A stretch of DNA of 41,258 bases, taken from NCBI GenBank assembly GCA_016756835.1, contig JAESPE010000023.1:1-41258 (forward strand). The letters run 5' to 3'. The position numbers were made by a program, and so were the translations under genes. This document shows positions 1 to 7,042 of the stretch, piece after piece (the first letter of the stretch is position 1; each line of letters opens with the position of its first letter). The notes under the pieces were generated by a model. That model ran no database searches, had not been told where the DNA came from, and worked only from the letters and a program-made list of their open reading frames with translations. Origin of the DNA: a gamma proteobacterium endosymbiont of Lamellibrachia anaximandri. GTDB taxonomy: Bacteria; Pseudomonadota; Gammaproteobacteria; Chromatiales; Chromatiaceae.

Positions 1-11
1 TAGCTTTCCCG

Positions 12-69
12 CATTCCGCAAGCTCCATGCGGGCTACATTGTAGCCGCGATGGAGCTTAGCGGAATCGA
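12..69. repeat. Long imperfect palindrome in the repeat spacer (copy 1)
   Basis: The arms ATTCCGC-AAGCTCCAT and ATGGAGCTTA-GCGGAAT pair with one bulged base and enclose GTAGCC/GGCTAC sequence with a few central mismatches, giving a hairpin arm of about 27 bp. The same palindrome recurs near 230-287 and 448-505. It resembles the REP-like hairpins elsewhere in the window, which also carry GTAGCC. Confidence 0.8.
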
Positions 70-90
70 GGGGCAGAGTCCCCCAAAGCG

Positions 91-221
91 TCAGGCTGCA
101 GGAGGCTCGATAAACTCCAGTGCATTTTGATCAGGGTCACGGCAGAAGAGAGCCCGCCGCCCGGAGCGGCTGACGCTGAAGGTTATACCCGCCTACTCAA
201 GTCGAAATCACTGGCTACTAG
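91..221 (-). pseudogene. Duplicated, frameshifted 3' fragment of the VOC gene (copy 1)
   Basis: On the minus strand this segment matches the end of the VOC gene at 527-673. The terminal 80 or so bases next to the stop are almost identical, with three differences. The part further upstream is clearly diverged and is 16 bp shorter, which breaks the reading frame. No start codon or N-terminal half is present, so it is a dead gene tail. It is part of the 218-bp tandem repeat. Confidence 0.8.
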
Positions 222-308
222 CTTTCCCGCATTCCGCAAGCTCCATGCGGGCTACATTGTAGCCGCGATGGAGCTTAGCGGAATCGAGGGGCAGAGTCCC
301 CCAAAGCG

Positions 309-439
309 TCAGGCTGCAGGAGGCTCGATAAACTCCAGTGCATTTTGATCAGGGTCACGGCAGAAGAGGGCCCGCCGTCCGGAGCGGCTGACGCTGAAGG
401 TTATACCCGCCTGCTCAAGTCGAAATCACTGGCTACTAG
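309..439 (-). pseudogene. Duplicated, frameshifted 3' fragment of the VOC gene (copy 2)
   Basis: This is the second gene-tail copy. Its terminal 80 bases differ from the intact gene at one position, while the upstream 50 bases are diverged and carry the same 16-bp deletion as copy 1. The two copies therefore derive from each other by tandem duplication rather than from separate captures of the intact gene. Confidence 0.8.
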
Positions 440-526
440 CTTTCCCGCATTCCGCAAGCTCCATGCGGGCTACGTTGTAGCCGCGATGGAGCTTAGCGGA
501 ATCGAGGGGCAGAGTCCCCCAAAGCG

Positions 527-910
527 TCAGGCTGCAGGAGGCTCGATAAACTCCAGCGCATTTTGATCAGGGTCACGGCAGAAGAGGGCCCGCCGTCCGG
601 AGCGGCTTACAGTGTAGGTTATGTCCGCCTGATCGAGTTGGGATTTCAACCGGTCGAGATCGCTGACAACCAGCGCCAGATGTCGATCTCTGCCGCCGTG
701 CTCAGGTCTACCCTCCAGGGGATCAGGATTGGGCAGTTCCAGCAGGTGAATCTGTTGTCTGCCCACCTGTAGCCAGACGCCGGGATAGCCCAGATCGGGA
801 CGGCCGTCGTCCACTTCGAGACCCAACAGGTCGCGGTAGAACTCGAGCGCCCTGGATGTATCGGCGACAATCAGGCTGACGTGGTGCATACCATTGATCA
901 ATTCACCCAT
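527..910 (-). CDS. VOC/glyoxalase-like metalloenzyme domain protein
   Basis: This 127-residue protein is one vicinal-oxygen-chelate unit with two beta-alpha-beta-beta-beta modules. MHHVSLIVAD near the N-terminus opens module one and RHLALVVSDLD opens module two. The expected metal ligands are visible as H9 or H10, E58, H77 and E120, in the order H-E-H-E, with a typical C-terminal DPDQNALEF motif. The family includes glyoxalase I, fosfomycin-resistance and dioxygenase enzymes; the substrate cannot be told from sequence. The ATG at 910 was chosen because the VOC fold begins there; the frame stays open further upstream but runs through the end of the preceding gene. The start overlaps the upstream stop by 8 bases, suggesting translational coupling. 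The gene's 3' end is also the source of, or converted by, the adjacent tandem repeat. Confidence 0.85.
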   Translation of the reverse strand: MGELINGMHHVSLIVADTSRALEFYRDLLGLEVDDGRPDLGYPGVWLQVGRQQIHLLELPNPDPLEGRPEHGGRDRHLALVVSDLDRLKSQLDQADITYTVSRSGRRALFCRDPDQNALEFIEPPAA

Positions 911-1937
911 TTTGATTTCTGTCCAAAAGATCATCGATAGGCCGGCTGTGGCGCCAAAAACGATAGCGGTGTGTTTTCCGCAGCGTATAGCGCTTGCCGT
1001 TGCAGGGATAGACATGGAGCCGGGCGTTTTGCTGTCCATTTAGCGATCCGATCAGTCGCTGCAACTTCCCATCCAGCCTTGCCAACTGTTCGGCCCAGTG
1101 AAATGGGTCGACGTTCAGGACAGGCGGCAGAAGGTTTGTGACACTCAGCAGTGCCTCACCCTCTCCGGACCAGGCATCGTCCAGGTTATCGGGAATCACC
1201 TGTGGCTGTATACCTGCCAGCTGAGCCAATCCCCGGCAGGTGGGATCTTCGCCAAAGATCCTTTCAAAAGGCGCCTTCTCCAGCTTGGGCAGAGTTCCCA
1301 CCCCGGAGAGCCAGAGACCATTGATAGTCAACCTCCCCGCAGACTCACGCTGTTGATTCAACGGCGCATTGAAAAGCAGCATCTGGATTTCATTGCACAG
1401 GGCACGCCATTTTGCTGCATCCGGGCCACTCGGCAGGAAAGCGTCGATATTCCGACCCACCACCTGTTCCAGACTGGTGGTAACCAGATCGGGACACTTT
1501 TCCAGATGCATATACCAGTGCGCCGGTAAGGGTGTTTCCAGACGAATACCATCTTCGGCAAAATGTGCATTGATTTGACCGGCAATCTCATCCGCCTCAG
1601 CCTGTTCAACGTCGAGCAGTTCCGGGTTGAAGAGCAGCAGGCGATCCCGATCCGGTCGCAGGTGTACTGGATCGGCACGCAGCCAGCATGTTTCACCCGG
1701 GGTGCCGCCGCTCCCAAGGTAGTTGACCGCACCCACGGGCAGATCCCGGCCTGGCTGGGCCGCCATACCGAATAGGGAAAACAGGGTGGTCGAGAGATCG
1801 TGACCAGGCGTCTCCGCCTGGTCAGCGCGTGCCAGAATCCGCTCCAGTGCCGGAACACCCACCTCGCACCCCGCCGCCTTGAGCGACGGCATCGGTCCGA
1901 GCAGACCGGGCAACAGCAGATGCAGGGTTACCGCCAT
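903..1937 (-). CDS. COG4255/RpfE-type phosphoglycerate-mutase-like protein
   Basis: This 344-residue cytoplasmic protein resembles the family annotated as cofactor-independent phosphoglycerate mutase homologue, or RpfE-type regulatory protein in Xanthomonas. Recognisable features are the N-terminal HLLLPGLLGP, the central WLRADPVHLRPDRDRLLLF stretch, and the acidic LLDVEQAEADEI segment. The alkaline-phosphatase-type metal-binding signature of true iPGM enzymes is not obvious, so enzymatic activity is uncertain. It lies 27 bp downstream of hom and overlaps the VOC gene by 8 bp, so it probably belongs to the alaC-hom operon. The assignment rests on recalled family similarity, and the biochemical role of the family is not known to me. 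Confidence 0.65.
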   Translation of the reverse strand: MAVTLHLLLPGLLGPMPSLKAAGCEVGVPALERILARADQAETPGHDLSTTLFSLFGMAAQPGRDLPVGAVNYLGSGGTPGETCWLRADPVHLRPDRDRLLLFNPELLDVEQAEADEIAGQINAHFAEDGIRLETPLPAHWYMHLEKCPDLVTTSLEQVVGRNIDAFLPSGPDAAKWRALCNEIQMLLFNAPLNQQRESAGRLTINGLWLSGVGTLPKLEKAPFERIFGEDPTCRGLAQLAGIQPQVIPDNLDDAWSGEGEALLSVTNLLPPVLNVDPFHWAEQLARLDGKLQRLIGSLNGQQNARLHVYPCNGKRYTLRKTHRYRFWRHSRPIDDLLDRNQNG

Positions 1938-1964
1938 CAGTAGCAGGCCGTGGCATTACACCAA

Positions 1965-3278
1965 TCAGCCGTCCAACTGCTCCACACGAATGCGCATCAC
2001 CTCTCCGGCAACCGCATCCAGGGCCTCGATCGCCTCGATGGCCTGGTTCATCTGTCGTTCTTCCACACGATGGCTCAACATCACCAGCGGCACACGGGTC
2101 TCCCCTTCTGCGGGCTCTTTCTGCTGAATCGCTTCGATGCTGATCCCGGCATCACCGAGGATACCGGCAATAGCCGCCACCACACCGGGTTTGTCATCCA
2201 CGGTCATACGCAGATAGTAGGCGGTCTGCACCTCCTCCATCGGCAGAATCGGATGGTCGGAAAGCTCATCGGGCTGGAAGGCCAGATGCGGCACCCGGTT
2301 CTCAGGATCGGTGGTGAGCGCACGCACTATGTCAACCACATCAGCCACCACTGCCGAGGCAGTAGGTTCAGCACCCGCACCGGCGCCGTAGTAGAGGGTC
2401 GGCCCCACGGCATCGCCCATCACCAGCACGGCATTCATCACACCATCCACATTGGCGATGAGTCGCCGTTCAGGAATCATGGTGGGATGAACCCGCAGCT
2501 CGATGCCTTTCCCGGTCTTGCGAGTCATGCCCAGATGTTTGATGCGATATCCCAACTCTTCCGCATACTCCACATCCTGTCGTTCGATTTTTCCGATCCC
2601 TTCAGTATAGGTCTTGTCGAACTGCAGCGGCACGCCAAATGCGATGGAAGCGAGGATAGTCAGCTTGTGGGCGGCATCTATGCCTTCCACATCGAAGGTG
2701 GGATCGGCCTCGGCATAACCCAATGCCTGAGCCTCTTTCAACACATCGTCGAAATCACGCCCCTTGTCCCGCATCTCGGTGAGGATAAAGTTACCTGTGC
2801 CGTTGATGATGCCGGCAATCCACTCGATGCGGTTCGCCGCCAACCCTTCACGCACCGCCTTGATGATCGGAATGCCGCCTGCCACACCGGCCTCGAAGGC
2901 GACAGTGACCCCCTGCTTCTGCGCCGCTGCGAAGATCTCATTGCCGTGCATTGCGATCAGGGCCTTGTTGGCGGTTACCACGTGTTTGCCGTTTTCGATC
3001 GCCTTGAGCACCAGTTCCCGGGCCGGGGAGTAACCCCCGATCAGCTCAATGATGATCTCCACATCCGGATTATCCACCACCGCGAAGGCATCGTCACAGA
3101 CCTCGACCTGATCGAGTCCAAGCAGACCTTCAGGATCGTAGGACTTGGCTGCCGCATGTGTGATCTGGATACCGCGTCCGGCACGACGGGCAATCTCTTG
3201 TGCATTGCGGGTCAACACATTCAGCGTGCCGCCACCCACAGTGCCCAGTCCCAACAAACCAACTTTGACCGGATTCAA
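1965..3278 (-). CDS. hom: Homoserine dehydrogenase
   Basis: This 437-residue enzyme reduces aspartate-semialdehyde to homoserine with NAD(P)H, the branch point to threonine and methionine. The N-terminal Rossmann motif GLLGLGTVGGG lies at residues 7-17. The catalytic-domain signature around AGIINGTGNF and EAQALGYAEADPTFDVEG is intact. A C-terminal ACT domain (from about residue 348, YYLRMTVDDKPGVVAAIAGI) suggests feedback control by threonine, as in family members of this length. The start is a TTG preceded by GGAGAA seven bases upstream; no ATG is available before the Rossmann fold. It sits 11 bp downstream of alaC. The usual partner thrC is absent, and a COG4255 gene follows instead. Confidence 0.97.
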   Translation of the reverse strand: MNPVKVGLLGLGTVGGGTLNVLTRNAQEIARRAGRGIQITHAAAKSYDPEGLLGLDQVEVCDDAFAVVDNPDVEIIIELIGGYSPARELVLKAIENGKHVVTANKALIAMHGNEIFAAAQKQGVTVAFEAGVAGGIPIIKAVREGLAANRIEWIAGIINGTGNFILTEMRDKGRDFDDVLKEAQALGYAEADPTFDVEGIDAAHKLTILASIAFGVPLQFDKTYTEGIGKIERQDVEYAEELGYRIKHLGMTRKTGKGIELRVHPTMIPERRLIANVDGVMNAVLVMGDAVGPTLYYGAGAGAEPTASAVVADVVDIVRALTTDPENRVPHLAFQPDELSDHPILPMEEVQTAYYLRMTVDDKPGVVAAIAGILGDAGISIEAIQQKEPAEGETRVPLVMLSHRVEERQMNQAIEAIEALDAVAGEVMRIRVEQLDG

Positions 3279-3289
3279 CGCTATTCTCC

Positions 3290-4516
3290 TTAGTTACTGA
3301 TAAGGCCATCGCGACGAAACATGTCGCGAATGCCGCGTACCGCCTGTCGGGTACGATGTTCGTTTTCGATCAACCCGAAACGCACGTGATCATCTCCATG
3401 GGCACCAAAGCCCATGCCGGGGGAGACTGCCACCTTCGCTTCCTGTAGCAGCTTCTTGGAGAAGGCAAGGGATATACCCCCCTCTTCATCCTTGAATTTC
3501 TCTCGATAAAACTCGGGAATCGGCGCCCAGACGAACATGGTCGCTTTGGGTTTAGTCACCTGCCAACCGATATTATTGAGGCCATCACAAAGCGTATCTC
3601 GCCGATTCTGATACATATCGCGTATCTCTTCCACGGCTTCCTGGGGACCCTCAAGTGCGGCAATCGCCGCCACCTGAATGGGGGTGAAGGTGCCGTAATC
3701 GAGGTAGGACTTGATACGTGAAAGCGCTGCCACCAGGGTCTTGTTGCCGCACATGAAACCAACGCGCCAGCCGGGCATATTGTAACTCTTTGAGAGCGAG
3801 AAAAACTCCACCGCGATCTCTTCAGCACCAGGTATCTGCAGTATCGACGGCGCCTTGTAACCGTCGAAGACGATATCCGCATAGGCCAGATCGTGGATCA
3901 CCCAGATATTATGCTCTTTGGCAATCTCCACCACCTTCTCGAAAAAATCGAGTTCGACACAATGGGTGGTCGGATTACCGGGAAAATTCAGCACCAGCAT
4001 CTTTGGTTTGGGCCAGGAGTCATTGATCGCACGCTGCAACTCCTCAAAGAAATCGACACCGTCGACCATCGGTACATGGCGTACATCGGCACCCGCGATG
4101 ATGAACCCATAGGGGTGGATCGGATAGGCCGGATTGGGTACCAGCACCGAATCCCCCGGCCCCATGCAGGCCAAAGCCAAATGAGCCAGACCCTCTTTGG
4201 AACCGATAGTGGTGATGACCTGGGTCTCCGGATCGAGATCCACGTCGTAACGGTTCTTGTACCAGCGACTCATGGCCCGCCGCAGCCGTGGAATACCCTT
4301 GGACATGGAGTAGCGGTGGGTATCCTTGCGATTGGCCGCTTCGCAGAGTTTGTCGACAATGTGCTGAGGGGTCGGCTGATCCGGGTTTCCCATGCCGAAG
4401 TCGATGATGTCCTCGCCCCGCGCTCGCGCTGCTGCCTTGAGTTCATTCACAATGGCGAACACATAGGGCGGCAACCGCTCGATTCTGCGGAACTTTTCCA
4501 TCTCGGACGTAGACAC
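3290..4516 (-). CDS. alaC: Alanine-synthesising aminotransferase AlaC
   Basis: This class I/II PLP aminotransferase of about 408 residues is very similar to E. coli AlaC, which makes alanine from pyruvate with glutamate as donor. The N-terminal [11 protein letters not shown] and [13 protein letters not shown] motifs are characteristic. The PLP lysine lies in [17 protein letters not shown], and NFPGNPTTH supplies the conserved Asn. I chose the GTG at 4516 because AGAGGT stands four bases upstream. The ATG at 4501 ([10 protein letters not shown]) is the main alternative and lacks a ribosome site, and a TTG at 4546 is also in frame. The gene is 11 bp ahead of hom, so amino-acid synthesis genes are likely co-transcribed. 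Confidence 0.93.
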   Translation of the reverse strand: MSTSEMEKFRRIERLPPYVFAIVNELKAAARARGEDIIDFGMGNPDQPTPQHIVDKLCEAANRKDTHRYSMSKGIPRLRRAMSRWYKNRYDVDLDPETQVITTIGSKEGLAHLALACMGPGDSVLVPNPAYPIHPYGFIIAGADVRHVPMVDGVDFFEELQRAINDSWPKPKMLVLNFPGNPTTHCVELDFFEKVVEIAKEHNIWVIHDLAYADIVFDGYKAPSILQIPGAEEIAVEFFSLSKSYNMPGWRVGFMCGNKTLVAALSRIKSYLDYGTFTPIQVAAIAALEGPQEAVEEIRDMYQNRRDTLCDGLNNIGWQVTKPKATMFVWAPIPEFYREKFKDEEGGISLAFSKKLLQEAKVAVSPGMGFGAHGDDHVRFGLIENEHRTRQAVRGIRDMFRRDGLISN

Positions 4517-4652
4517 GAATACCTCTGCTCTATTTAGAGTCGGCAAAAGGGATAAAGGTAACCGACAGACAGTGAAATATCAATTTCGCTGCACATAAAT
4601 TTGCCCCGAAGCGGTGCTTTTTTCAGCCCGGGGAATCCGGTATCTTCTGTCT

Positions 4653-5027
4653 ATGAAATTCACTCAGGATGACCAATCCCAGGGGTATGTGATCCACGCC
4701 TACGATAATGGGCGGGTCAATATCAACGGCAAGGACTATCACGACAGTCTGATTCTGCTACCAAGGCAGATCATCGAACACTGGCGTCCGGACTCCTTCG
4801 ACACCCTTGCCAGGGAGGATTTCTCGGAGATCGCTGAGTTGGCGCCGGAACTTCTGCTGCTTGGAACCGGCGCCACACATCGATTCCCCCATCCGTCGCT
4901 CCTGCAACCACTGGCGGCTCTGGGCATCGGCGTCGAGTCGATGACCACCGCCGCAGCCTGCCGCACCTACAATATTCTGATGTCTGAGGGACGCAGGGTT
5001 GCAGCCGCCCTGCTGATAGAACCTTAG
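4653..5027 (+). CDS. Mth938-like domain (DUF498/NDUFAF3 family) protein
   Basis: This 124-residue soluble protein matches the small Mth938-like fold found in bacteria, archaea and the mitochondrial complex I assembly factor NDUFAF3. Diagnostic stretches are GRVNINGKDYHDSLIL near residue 24 and LLLLGTGATHRFP at about 70-82, followed by LGIGVESMTTAAACRTYNIL, a region with conserved Cys/Arg/Tyr in the family. The molecular function in bacteria is unknown. It starts at the second in-frame ATG, which fits family length. Its stop overlaps the convergent membrane gene by 4 bp. It stands alone on the plus strand, divergent from alaC. Confidence 0.85.
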   Translation: MKFTQDDQSQGYVIHAYDNGRVNINGKDYHDSLILLPRQIIEHWRPDSFDTLAREDFSEIAELAPELLLLGTGATHRFPHPSLLQPLAALGIGVESMTTAAACRTYNILMSEGRRVAAALLIEP

Positions 5028-5554
5028 TGGTCGTACACGACCTCTTCCACTACCTTAATATTCTCCGGTGGCGGATACTTCTCGACCAGACGATCCGGCA
5101 GTTTGTGCAACATCGTCTGATGCAGAGCATCCGATTCCATCAGGATCAACACCAGCACGGTCACCATGACCGGCAGTCCCGCTATCCCACCAACCAGTGC
5201 GTAGACTGCCACCTCCATCATCCCTAAGTAGGTATAACCAATCCAACCCAACAGCGATGCAACCAGCCCCAGTACCAACATGTAGATAAACAGTCGGCTC
5301 CGGGCAGCACAAATCTGCCAGTGGCACATCACAAACCACTCATCGGTCATCTTTGAACGTCGTGCACGCCAGAGCGTATAAGCCAACAGCATGAAGGAGA
5401 CGACAGGTACCATCGCAACAGGCTGCCAGTAGGATTTGGCCAAGCCCAAGGCCGCCACAAACCAGAGGATATGGTTGCCAATCAGATTGGTAAGAAAAAT
5501 CTCGTGGGGAATCTTGGCCTTGCTGGCCACTTCATCAGCAATCTCGAATTTCAT
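5024..5554 (-). CDS. Uncharacterised four-helix inner-membrane protein
   Basis: I do not recognise a named family. The 176-residue protein has four hydrophobic segments at about 23-43, 46-62, 88-110 and 115-139, with a basic, Trp-rich loop (WRARRSKMTDEWFVMCHW) between helices two and three and a charged C-terminal tail. The even helix number and the K/R-rich loop suggest both ends are cytoplasmic. It overlaps the convergent Mth938 gene by 4 bp and lies 75 bp downstream of a second small membrane ORF on the same strand. No function is inferred. Confidence 0.75.
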   Translation of the reverse strand: MKFEIADEVASKAKIPHEIFLTNLIGNHILWFVAALGLAKSYWQPVAMVPVVSFMLLAYTLWRARRSKMTDEWFVMCHWQICAARSRLFIYMLVLGLVASLLGWIGYTYLGMMEVAVYALVGGIAGLPVMVTVLVLILMESDALHQTMLHKLPDRLVEKYPPPENIKVVEEVVYDH

Positions 5555-5629
5555 CTGAACAGACTCTGGGTTGATAACAACGGTACAAAGCTCGGGACGT
5601 TACCACCAGACGAAATCAAATGCATCTCT

Positions 5630-5773
5630 TCAAGAAGACTCGTTGTTACTCTCCATCTTGGCGAACAGCCACTTTTTCAGTCCAAACAGCGCCAGAAAGA
5701 GAACCAAACCGACAACAAACCCAATCCAGGGCTGCTCTTTGAGAATTGTTATAAGCCAAAGACCGTTTCCCAT
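5630..5773 (-). CDS. Small single-TM membrane protein, 47 residues
   Basis: This short frame starts with an ATG (5773), preceded by GGGGA seven bases upstream. It encodes 47 residues: a mildly amphipathic N-terminus with WLITILKEQPW, one hydrophobic helix (about 17-34), then KKWLFAKME and an acidic/polar tail. The hydrophobic pattern, good ribosome site and intergenic position support a real gene. It is probably expressed with the membrane gene at 5024-5554. Function unknown. Confidence 0.55.
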   Translation of the reverse strand: MGNGLWLITILKEQPWIGFVVGLVLFLALFGLKKWLFAKMESNNESS

Positions 5774-5799
5774 TGTAGAATCCCCGCTTCGGTGAATAT

Positions 5800-5818
5800 C
5801 TTTCATATACTAGCGCCG
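5800..5818 (+). promoter_or_regulatory. Possible -10 element upstream of the 5869 gene
   Basis: TATACT at 5806-5811 matches the -10 consensus at five of six positions in the 95-bp space between divergent genes, about 57 bp before the start codon. No good -35 lies 16-18 bp upstream, so the promoter is weak, activator-dependent, or of the sigma-S type. Confidence 0.3.
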
Positions 5819-5868
5819 AACTCAACGCACTACGATGTGTATTATCAATTGCCCTAGGTAGATGGCCA

Positions 5869-6555
5869 ATGGAAAAAAAGATCTTTTTTTGGGTACTTTC
5901 CCTCACCCTCGTCGCATTGGCGCTTGCTCTGGTACTGCCCGGAGGGCGTGCACCTGACCCCAACCCCAAACTGCCCTGGGATATCAAGGTGGACGGAACA
6001 GGTGTCTCCGAGGTGTTCGGATTGAAGCTCGGCAGCAGCACACTGCAGGAAGCCAGAGATATTTTGCAAGACTCAGGGAAGGTCAGCCTGTTTGTCACAA
6101 AAGCAGGAAAGCCTGAACTTGAAGCCTACTTTGAGCGCATCTTTCTCAGCGGTCTTAGGGCCGATTTCGTCCTGGTGCTTGAGGGCGATGAAGAGACCCT
6201 GCAGCAGATCTATGATAGGGGCAGGCGCATCAGCCGCACCACTGAGGTCACACGAAAAGTGGAAATTGCCACTGAAGATCAGTTTCTGGTAGCAACTTTT
6301 CCCATAAAATTGATCAACTATATTCCCCAGGCAAACCTGGAAGCAGAACTGCTGAGCAGCCGTTTTGGAGAACCTTTGCAGAAAATTCCGGAAGCTGAAA
6401 CCGGCGTGGTTCACTGGGTCTATCCTGAGATGGGCTTGAGCATCGGTCTGAATCCCGATGGAAAGGAGGTCTTCCAATATGCGCCACCAAAAGAGATCGA
6501 TAAATTGATTCAACGGCTCAACGAGAGCGCGAAGGATGAGCGAGTTGTAAACTGA
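5869..6555 (+). CDS. Uncharacterised exported or membrane-anchored protein
   Basis: This 228-residue protein has a lysine start, a hydrophobic segment at about 5-25, and then a soluble domain that should face the periplasm. There is no lipobox cysteine and no obvious signal-peptidase site, so an N-terminal anchor is likely. The soluble part begins with LPWDIKVDGTGVSEVFGLKLG and alternates acidic helices and strands; it ends in a charged tail. I recall similar conserved hypotheticals in sulfur-oxidising gammaproteobacteria but no function. It converges on ccoS, from which it is separated by an inverted-pair REP element. Confidence 0.75.
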   Translation: MEKKIFFWVLSLTLVALALALVLPGGRAPDPNPKLPWDIKVDGTGVSEVFGLKLGSSTLQEARDILQDSGKVSLFVTKAGKPELEAYFERIFLSGLRADFVLVLEGDEETLQQIYDRGRRISRTTEVTRKVEIATEDQFLVATFPIKLINYIPQANLEAELLSSRFGEPLQKIPEAETGVVHWVYPEMGLSIGLNPDGKEVFQYAPPKEIDKLIQRLNESAKDERVVN

Positions 6556-6644
6556 CGGTTGTTTGCCGGGTTTCAACACAGGCCAAGGCTGTAGAAAATC
6601 TCCTACTGCTGTATCAATGGGGTTTGTACACAAAAGTTCGTGGC

Positions 6645-6720
6645 GTAGGCACGATCAAGCGTAGCGGATCTGGCGTTACTGAGTGCGATTGCCGGTTCCG
6701 CTGCGCTTGAACCGGCCTAC
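6645..6720. repeat. BIME-like inverted pair of GTAG-footed hairpins
   Basis: The left hairpin begins GTAGGCACGATCAAGCGTAGC. The right hairpin, GCCGGTTC...GAACCGGC, ends with CTAC, so each hairpin has a GTAG foot and they point towards each other. Related pairs occur at 23693, 33198 and 38783. It fills the convergent space between the 5869 gene and ccoS; otherwise nothing is seen there. Confidence 0.85.
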
Positions 6721-6769
6721 GACTCCTACACAATATTCAAAGACCCGTGAAAGACCTGAACGGTATGCT

Positions 6770-6973
6770 TCAACTCTTATCCTGATCTTCCGCGTCAGGC
6801 ATCATCGTTTTTGGTCTTTTCTTTTTAACGACAATGTCATCATCCATCAGAATCCTGTGGGCCTCACCTTCCAGATCATCAAACTGACCACTGCGGGCTG
6901 CCCAGAATAACACTGCCACAGCCACCAGACCGAGCAGAATCATACCCGGAATCAAACCATATATGACTTCCAT
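6770..6973 (-). CDS. ccoS: cbb3-type oxidase assembly protein CcoS
   Basis: This 67-residue protein carries one N-terminal transmembrane helix (about 4-25) followed by FWAARSGQFDDLEGEAHRIL, the CcoS hallmark. In Rhodobacter, CcoS is needed for cofactor insertion into cbb3 oxidase. The C-terminal tail is charged and longer than minimal CcoS proteins. It is the last gene of ccoGHIS, 69 bp after ccoI. Confidence 0.93.
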   Translation of the reverse strand: MEVIYGLIPGMILLGLVAVAVLFWAARSGQFDDLEGEAHRILMDDDIVVKKKRPKTMMPDAEDQDKS

Positions 6974-7042
6974 AACTGTGCTCCGTTAAGATTGGAGCAA
7001 CCTGCTTCCATCCAGAAACAGTGTTGCTTCGTAAGCTGGATT

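Larger units (their letters stand above)
1..606. repeat. Tandem 218-bp repeat of gene tail plus palindromic spacer
   Basis: The sequence repeats with a period of 218 bases: the motif TAGCTTTCCCGCATTCCGCA starts at 1, 219 and 437. Each unit is an 87-bp spacer followed by about 131 bp that resembles the 3' end of the VOC gene at 527-910. The third spacer leads into the intact gene itself. The units differ by only a few substitutions, for example ACATTG against ACGTTG in the spacer. The array runs off the left edge of the window, so its full copy number is unknown. Confidence 0.95.

Noticed and set aside
1-606. CRISPR array
   Set aside because: The repeat unit is 218 bp with no short unique spacers and no cas genes; the repeats contain gene fragments.
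127-772. Three repeated plus-strand frames of about 70 codons
   Set aside because: They arise because the 218-bp repeat happens to be open in that frame, and they run antisense to the VOC tail. Starts are TTG without ribosome sites.
1950-3293. Long antisense frame opposite hom (447 codons)
   Set aside because: It mirrors the codon bias of hom; the sense frame is a perfect dehydrogenase. Similar mirrors opposite alaC, eno (27925-29052) and pyrG (30261-31475) were rejected likewise.
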